Part shown: positions 7,033 through 10,152 of the stretch, piece by piece | Layout of the letters: each line of letters opens with the position of its first letter | How positions within the stretch are numbered: the first letter of the stretch is position 1 | DNA from: CALGLS01 sp045105695 | GTDB taxonomy: Bacteria > Bacteroidota > Bacteroidia > Chitinophagales > Saprospiraceae | NCBI GenBank assembly: GCA_045105695.1 | Contig: JBGCDT010000387.1 | Location: 1-10,152, forward strand | Length of the DNA stretch: 10,152 nucleotides | Reading direction: 5' to 3' | The notes under the pieces: model-generated | What the model saw: the letters and a program-made list of their open reading frames with translations, nothing else | What the model was told of the DNA's origin: nothing | Databases searched by the model: none | Translations under genes and position numbers: made by a program

Positions 7033-7097
7033 CTCCTGTTATAGAAACTTTAGTTAATTACCAGAGTACAAAAACACATAAAAATCTGATATTTATT

Positions 7098-7784
7098 ATG
7101 AAAAAGACTTTCATCCAACTCTTATTGTGTACCCTCGCATTCATCAGTTTGTCTACCAATGCTTTTTCGCAAGAGCAGGAGAGAGGCCGAAGCGAAGACT
7201 TTAATCCACAACTGGTGACTCAGATTGGTGAATTGACCAAGCGTCATCAGTCTCATAGAAAACTATCTTCTGAGCTATTTAGGAAGCATGGTTTGGAATC
7301 TAAAAAGATGACTCAAAACGATGAACTTATACGAGAAGATGACCGTGGGAATAGAAATGCTGCTAAAGCAATCTTTGAAAAGCATGGTTATCCGACGATC
7401 AGTACGGTTGGGGCAGAGAAGTCACATGAGTTCTGGGTCATTGTTCAAAACTGCGATATGGATGTTGATTTCCAATTGGCCGTATTGAAAGTTACCGACA
7501 AATTGATTCACAAAGGAGAAGCAGATCCAAAAGATCATGCTTACCTTTCCGACCGCGTTCGCATCAATCTGGGTATGAAGCAGATGTACGGCACTCAAGT
7601 AGCATTCAACGAAAGTAAAAACACTTACGAACCCTACGAGATGAACAAACCCGAAGAGGTCGATGCCCGTAGAAAAGAAATGAATCTAGAACCATTGGCA
7701 ACCTACATTCAAAAGAGAAATAAGAAATATGATGGGAGTATTAAAAGAAAATCGAAGTCTCGTCGTTTAGTAAGAAAGCCGTAA
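7098..7784 (+). CDS. Exported DUF6624-type protein
   Basis: This 228-aa protein carries a clear signal peptide (MKKTFIQLLL, hydrophobic to about residue 19, cleavage likely after Ser24 in NAFSQ). The mature part matches the DUF6624 pattern as I know it: DDRGNRNAAKAIFEKHGYP (81-99), VG at 104-105, WVIVQNCD (113-120, where many relatives have a QH pair), AYLSDR (148-153), YGTQ (164-167) and a C-terminal RR...LEPL segment. The function of the family is unknown and no catalytic residues are established. The C-terminal tail (about 206-228) is strongly basic (KRKSKSRRLVRK), which looks like an addition to the domain. I chose the ATG at 7098 because it starts the signal peptide; an in-frame GTG at 7020 would bury the signal behind 26 residues. 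The next gene follows after an inverted repeat of the GATGAGG type. Confidence 0.8.
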   Translation: MKKTFIQLLLCTLAFISLSTNAFSQEQERGRSEDFNPQLVTQIGELTKRHQSHRKLSSELFRKHGLESKKMTQNDELIREDDRGNRNAAKAIFEKHGYPTISTVGAEKSHEFWVIVQNCDMDVDFQLAVLKVTDKLIHKGEADPKDHAYLSDRVRINLGMKQMYGTQVAFNESKNTYEPYEMNKPEEVDARRKEMNLEPLATYIQKRNKKYDGSIKRKSKSRRLVRKP

Positions 7785-7788
7785 ACTA

Positions 7789-7885
7789 GGTAGATGAGGT
7801 GGATAAGGCAGATGAGGCAGATAAGGTTCTTTGTAACGTGAAAAACCTTATCCACCTCATCAACCCAATCTGCCTCATCCACCTT
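7789..7885. repeat. Intergenic inverted repeat of GATGAGG-type units (copy B)
   Basis: The purine arm (7791-7828) reads as units GATGAGG-TG-GATAAGG-CA-GATGAGG-CA-GATAAGG. The pyrimidine arm answers it: 7794-7808 is perfectly complementary to 7846-7860 (15 bp), 7812-7822 to 7868-7878 (11 bp), and 7821-7828 to 7844-7851 (8 bp, a tight hairpin). The pairings compete, so several folds are possible. The core between the arms (CTTTGTAACGTGAAA, 7829-7843) matches copy A at 3528-3543 with two substitutions and one missing base. It fills nearly the whole gap between the DUF6624 gene and the gene at 7902, starting 4 bp after a stop codon and ending 16 bp before a start codon. Confidence 0.75.
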
Positions 7886-7901
7886 TTGCAAAAAAAAAAT
7901 C

Positions 7902-9179
7902 ATGAAAAAACACATCCTAACCTGTCTACTCCTACTCATGATCGGATTGCCCCTGAAGGCCGCCTACATGTTTATACCGATGGACGAATCTCAGAAGAAT
8001 CACCTCAAAGCATATGGTATTTGTTATTGGGTTATTGAAAACGACGTAGAAGCCTGGTGGTTGCTCAATTACAAAGGCGGTAGTTTTGCCTTTCGGCACA
8101 ATGTCGCTTTCGAGAAGGAATGTCGTACCCGAGATGTTGATTTCAAAATTATTCCTGATGGAGAGATGAATCGAATCTTAGCAGAGATCGCAAACCCAGA
8201 AGCGAATATGGATGCCATCAAATTGGAGACGCCTCCGCAGATTGCCGTTTATACGCCTGATGTAAATGCAAAAGGAGAGAAAGTCCAACCTTGGGACGAT
8301 GCCGTTACGATGGTTCTGACCTATGCAGAAATTCCTTACGAAACCGTTTACGATAAAGAAGTCCTTGACGGAAAATTGGCGAAGTACGATTGGCTGCACC
8401 TGCACCATGAAGATTTTACGGGCCAGTATGGACGATTCTATCGTAATTTCAGTAGCCAGCCTTGGTATAAAGAAAATGTTCGGAAGATGGAATCGCTCGC
8501 TAGTGAGTTGGGTTTTTCTAAAGTCTCACAACTTAAATTAGCGGTAGTCAAAGAAATCAAAAGTTACATTGGTGGCGGCGGATTTATGTTCGCCATGTGT
8601 TCGGCAACGGATACTTACGACATTGCATTGGCAGCCGAAGGCGTAGACATCTGCGATCATATGTACGATGGCGATCCACCAGATCCGAATGCGCAGAGCA
8701 AATTGGATTACTCCAAAACTTTTGCTTTTGAAAATTTTGAGTTGGTAAAGTCTCCACTGATTTATGAATACTCTACCATCGATCATGGAATGACTAGAAA
8801 GATTCCACCAGAGACGGATTACTTTTCTTTATTTGATTTTTCTGCAAAGTGGGACCCGGTTCCAACCATGCTTACGCAAAATCATACGCGAACTGTAAAA
8901 GGATTCATGGGACAGACGACTGCTTTCATTAAGAAAAATGTGAAGTCCTCCGTTCTCGTTTTGGGAGAAAACAAACCAGGTGGCGAAGTACGCTACATCC
9001 ACGGTCAGCATGGGCAAGGAACCTGGACGTTCTACGGGGGACATGATCCTGAAGATTACAGACACTTCGTTCATGATCCAGAGACGGATTTGAATCTGCA
9101 TCCGAATTCTCCGGGGTATCGTTTGATTTTGAATAATGTGTTGTTTCCGGCGGCTAAGAAGAAGAAGCGGAAGACGTAG
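7902..9179 (+). CDS. Exported conserved protein often labelled asparagine synthetase B
   Basis: This 425-aa protein has a signal peptide (MKKHILTCLLLLMIGLPLKA, cleavage near residue 20) and belongs to a well-conserved Bacteroidota family that databases commonly name asparagine synthetase B. Nothing in the sequence supports that reaction: it is exported, does not begin with the catalytic Cys2 of Ntn-type amidotransferases, and shows no PP-loop SGGxDS motif. What is visible is a conserved LHLHHEDFTGQ (165-175), a glycine-rich GGGFMFAMCSATDTYD (225-240) that resembles the nucleophile elbow of class I amidotransferase-like folds, with Cys233 as a candidate key residue, then AKWDPVPTMLTQNH (315-328), RYIHGQHGQGTWTFYGGHDPEDY (364-386 region) and a lysine/arginine-rich tail. 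The many His and Asp residues could bind metal. The function is unknown. The ATG follows a run of A directly after repeat copy B, and a hairpin terminator candidate comes 79 bp after the stop. Confidence 0.85.
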   Translation: MKKHILTCLLLLMIGLPLKAAYMFIPMDESQKNHLKAYGICYWVIENDVEAWWLLNYKGGSFAFRHNVAFEKECRTRDVDFKIIPDGEMNRILAEIANPEANMDAIKLETPPQIAVYTPDVNAKGEKVQPWDDAVTMVLTYAEIPYETVYDKEVLDGKLAKYDWLHLHHEDFTGQYGRFYRNFSSQPWYKENVRKMESLASELGFSKVSQLKLAVVKEIKSYIGGGGFMFAMCSATDTYDIALAAEGVDICDHMYDGDPPDPNAQSKLDYSKTFAFENFELVKSPLIYEYSTIDHGMTRKIPPETDYFSLFDFSAKWDPVPTMLTQNHTRTVKGFMGQTTAFIKKNVKSSVLVLGENKPGGEVRYIHGQHGQGTWTFYGGHDPEDYRHFVHDPETDLNLHPNSPGYRLILNNVLFPAAKKKKRKT

Positions 9180-9258
9180 TTGATTACTAATAAAATAACA
9201 AGGTGTACACGGTTGCATTAATTGTCTACATCAGCTGAAAATAATACAAGAATCCCCC

Positions 9259-9291
9259 AAGGGCTTAGGAGACAAAACATCCTAAGCCCTT
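9259..9291 (+). terminator. Hairpin terminator candidate with weak tail
   Basis: AAGGGCTTAGGA (9259-9270) and TCCTAAGCCCTT (9280-9291) form a perfect 12-bp stem with a 9-base loop, 79 bp after the stop of the gene at 7902. The bases after it (ACTGTTAAAT) are not a proper U tract, so termination may be inefficient or Rho-assisted, or the stem may protect the 3' end. Confidence 0.6.
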
Positions 9292-9308
9292 ACTGTTAAA
9301 TTAATACC

Positions 9309-9338
9309 TTGTGCAACCACCAGTCTTTTTTACGTTTA
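9309..9338 (+). promoter_or_regulatory. Promoter candidate for the surface-protein gene
   Basis: TTG (9309-9311), a 19-bp spacer and TACGTTTA (9331-9338, TAnnTTTG with one mismatch) lie just before the GTG start at 9346. The predicted transcription start is at about 9345, on top of the start codon, so the mRNA may be leaderless or nearly so. Confidence 0.4.
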
Positions 9339-9345
9339 CAAAGGA

Positions 9346-10152
9346 GTGAAGCAGCTAACCTTTCTCATATCATGCTTATTGTTCGGAACCAGTGCCTACG
9401 GGCAAACGGAGGACTTCTCTAATAAACGCCTCAAAACCATGACTTTAGAGCAGTTGTCTGGGGAGGTCGACAGCTCCTACATTGCTTCTGAATCTTTTGT
9501 CTTGAAATGGGCCGCAGATGGTTCTTTGATTGATACGGCATTATATAAAGTATACGCCAAGACATTTAACTGGAATATTGACAAAGACAGTTTGTTACAA
9601 AGCGCACCTCCTACCGCTGACAAAACCAATCCTCGTTTTCAATTGTCCTATCGTGTTTATTTTTTCGACTGGAGCGAAACGTATACGCACCTCGACTCTG
9701 CTTTGATGCAACGCGCTTCCAACGGAGATTACATCGGTTTCGATTTCAGTCCTTATGAACCGGTGGATAATTTGACCGACTTCAAAGGCTTGGATTACAA
9801 CGGTAGTTTTTCAAGAGGCGTCTCTTTTGGGAACAGTCAAAACCTGGTTTTAAATTCTCAATTCAATTTGCAATTAGCAGGTAAGATTGGAAACGATATT
9901 GAAATCTTAGCAGCGATTACCGATCAGAATATTCCTTTGCAACCGGAAGGGAACACGCAGCAGTTGCAGGAGTTTGATCGCGTTTTCAAACAACAAAAAA
10001 AAGACAACAATACCTTGATCGCCGGAGACTATGAATTAGCGAAACCCAATAGTTATTTTATGAATTACTTCAAAAAGCTACAGGGCGCGACCTACACTAA
10101 TTTAACGGAAGGTGGAAAAAACAACAATCAAATCAACACCCGAGTCAGTGCC
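9346..10152 (+). CDS. Large secreted or outer-membrane protein, N-terminal part
   Basis: From a GTG at 9346 the frame stays open for 269 codons to the window edge. It begins with a signal peptide (MKQLTFLISC LLFGTSAYG, cleavage before Gln20). The upstream frame is open back to a stop at 9283-9285 but offers no ATG, so GTG is the best start; it overlaps a GGAG. The mature part is rich in Asn, Gln, Asp and aromatic residues. Residues 150-245 are the most distinctive: YNGSFSRGVSFGNSQNLVLN, LNLQLAGKI-like strands, AAITDQNIPLQPEGNTQQLQ (189-208), a VF-Q pair and IAGDYEL...SYFMNYFKKLQG (225-247). I associate this stretch with very long Bacteroidota surface proteins, probably beta-barrels; the alternating strands fit this. 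The function is unknown, and only the first part can be seen. A role related to gliding or type IX secretion cannot be claimed from this. Confidence 0.75.
   Translation, partial: MKQLTFLISCLLFGTSAYGQTEDFSNKRLKTMTLEQLSGEVDSSYIASESFVLKWAADGSLIDTALYKVYAKTFNWNIDKDSLLQSAPPTADKTNPRFQLSYRVYFFDWSETYTHLDSALMQRASNGDYIGFDFSPYEPVDNLTDFKGLDYNGSFSRGVSFGNSQNLVLNSQFNLQLAGKIGNDIEILAAITDQNIPLQPEGNTQQLQEFDRVFKQQKKDNNTLIAGDYELAKPNSYFMNYFKKLQGATYTNLTEGGKNNNQINTRVSA

Larger units (their letters stand above)
6537..7097. other. Intergenic region of 561 bp with no supported gene
   Basis: Between the divergent VWA-type gene and the DUF6624 gene no convincing protein is encoded. The one open frame of some length (6695-6940, plus) starts TTG-like, has no start signal or family resemblance, and lies across the hairpins described separately at 6720-6900, so it looks like a by-product of that element. 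The left part (6537-6720) is AT-rich and carries a short GGTTTTGAACC palindrome at about 6574. The right part (6940-7097) holds a weak promoter candidate for the DUF6624 gene. Confidence 0.5.

Noticed and set aside
7020..7097. Longer start (GTG at 7020) for the DUF6624 gene
   Set aside because: It would place 26 residues before a textbook signal peptide, and the promoter candidate puts the transcript start after this codon.
7789..7885. CRISPR-like array from the repeated GATGAGG units
   Set aside because: Units are 7-9 bases with 2-base gaps and are mirrored in the second half; there are no spacers and no cas genes.

Overview
The window comes from a Bacteroidota genome, most likely of the Saprospiria type (Lewinella/Haliscomenobacter-like). 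The reasons are: start sites with A/T-rich leaders and almost no Shine-Dalgarno sequence, promoter candidates that fit the Bacteroidota pattern TTG-N19-TAnnTTTG, and several protein families known mainly from this phylum (a membrane-anchored VWA-type protein, an exported 'asparagine synthetase B'-labelled protein, and a large surface protein with a QPEGNTQQ motif). The lineage call below phylum level is inference. No rRNA, tRNA, CRISPR array or intact transposon was seen.

Layout. 1-187 (minus) is the N-terminus of an unrecognised membrane-anchored protein, preceded by a perfect 12-bp palindrome. 286-987 (minus) is a short-chain dehydrogenase/reductase. Reading the other way, a good promoter at 1157-1186 drives the lipid-transport pair mlaE-mlaF (1297-2817). 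Two tandem SPOR-type membrane proteins follow: the first (2929-3496) is split by a one-base frameshift at a run of eight T, the second (3721-4314) is intact with a very acidic linker. A strong bidirectional terminator (4338-4377) separates them from the convergent gene 4440-6536 (minus), a 698-aa membrane protein with a VWA/MIDAS-like domain. A 561-bp gap (6537-7097) follows and holds a structured, repeat-like element. Then come two exported proteins: a DUF6624-type protein (7098-7784) and the 425-aa 'asparagine synthetase B'-like protein (7902-9179). A hairpin terminator candidate and the first 269 codons of a large secreted or outer-membrane protein (9346 to the edge) close the window.

How the genes fit together. 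Most products act at the cell envelope: MlaEF moves phospholipid between membranes, SPOR domains bind septal peptidoglycan in known families, the VWA protein is anchored in the inner membrane with a large soluble part, and the last three proteins are exported. No single pathway joins them, and the Mla substrate-binding subunit (MlaD) is not next to its partners. The least explained signals are non-coding: a family of intergenic inverted repeats built from degenerate GATGAGG/GATAAGG units around a conserved core (3497-3634 and 7789-7885, with a divergent relative at 1004-1134), and the nested-hairpin element at about 6720-6900.
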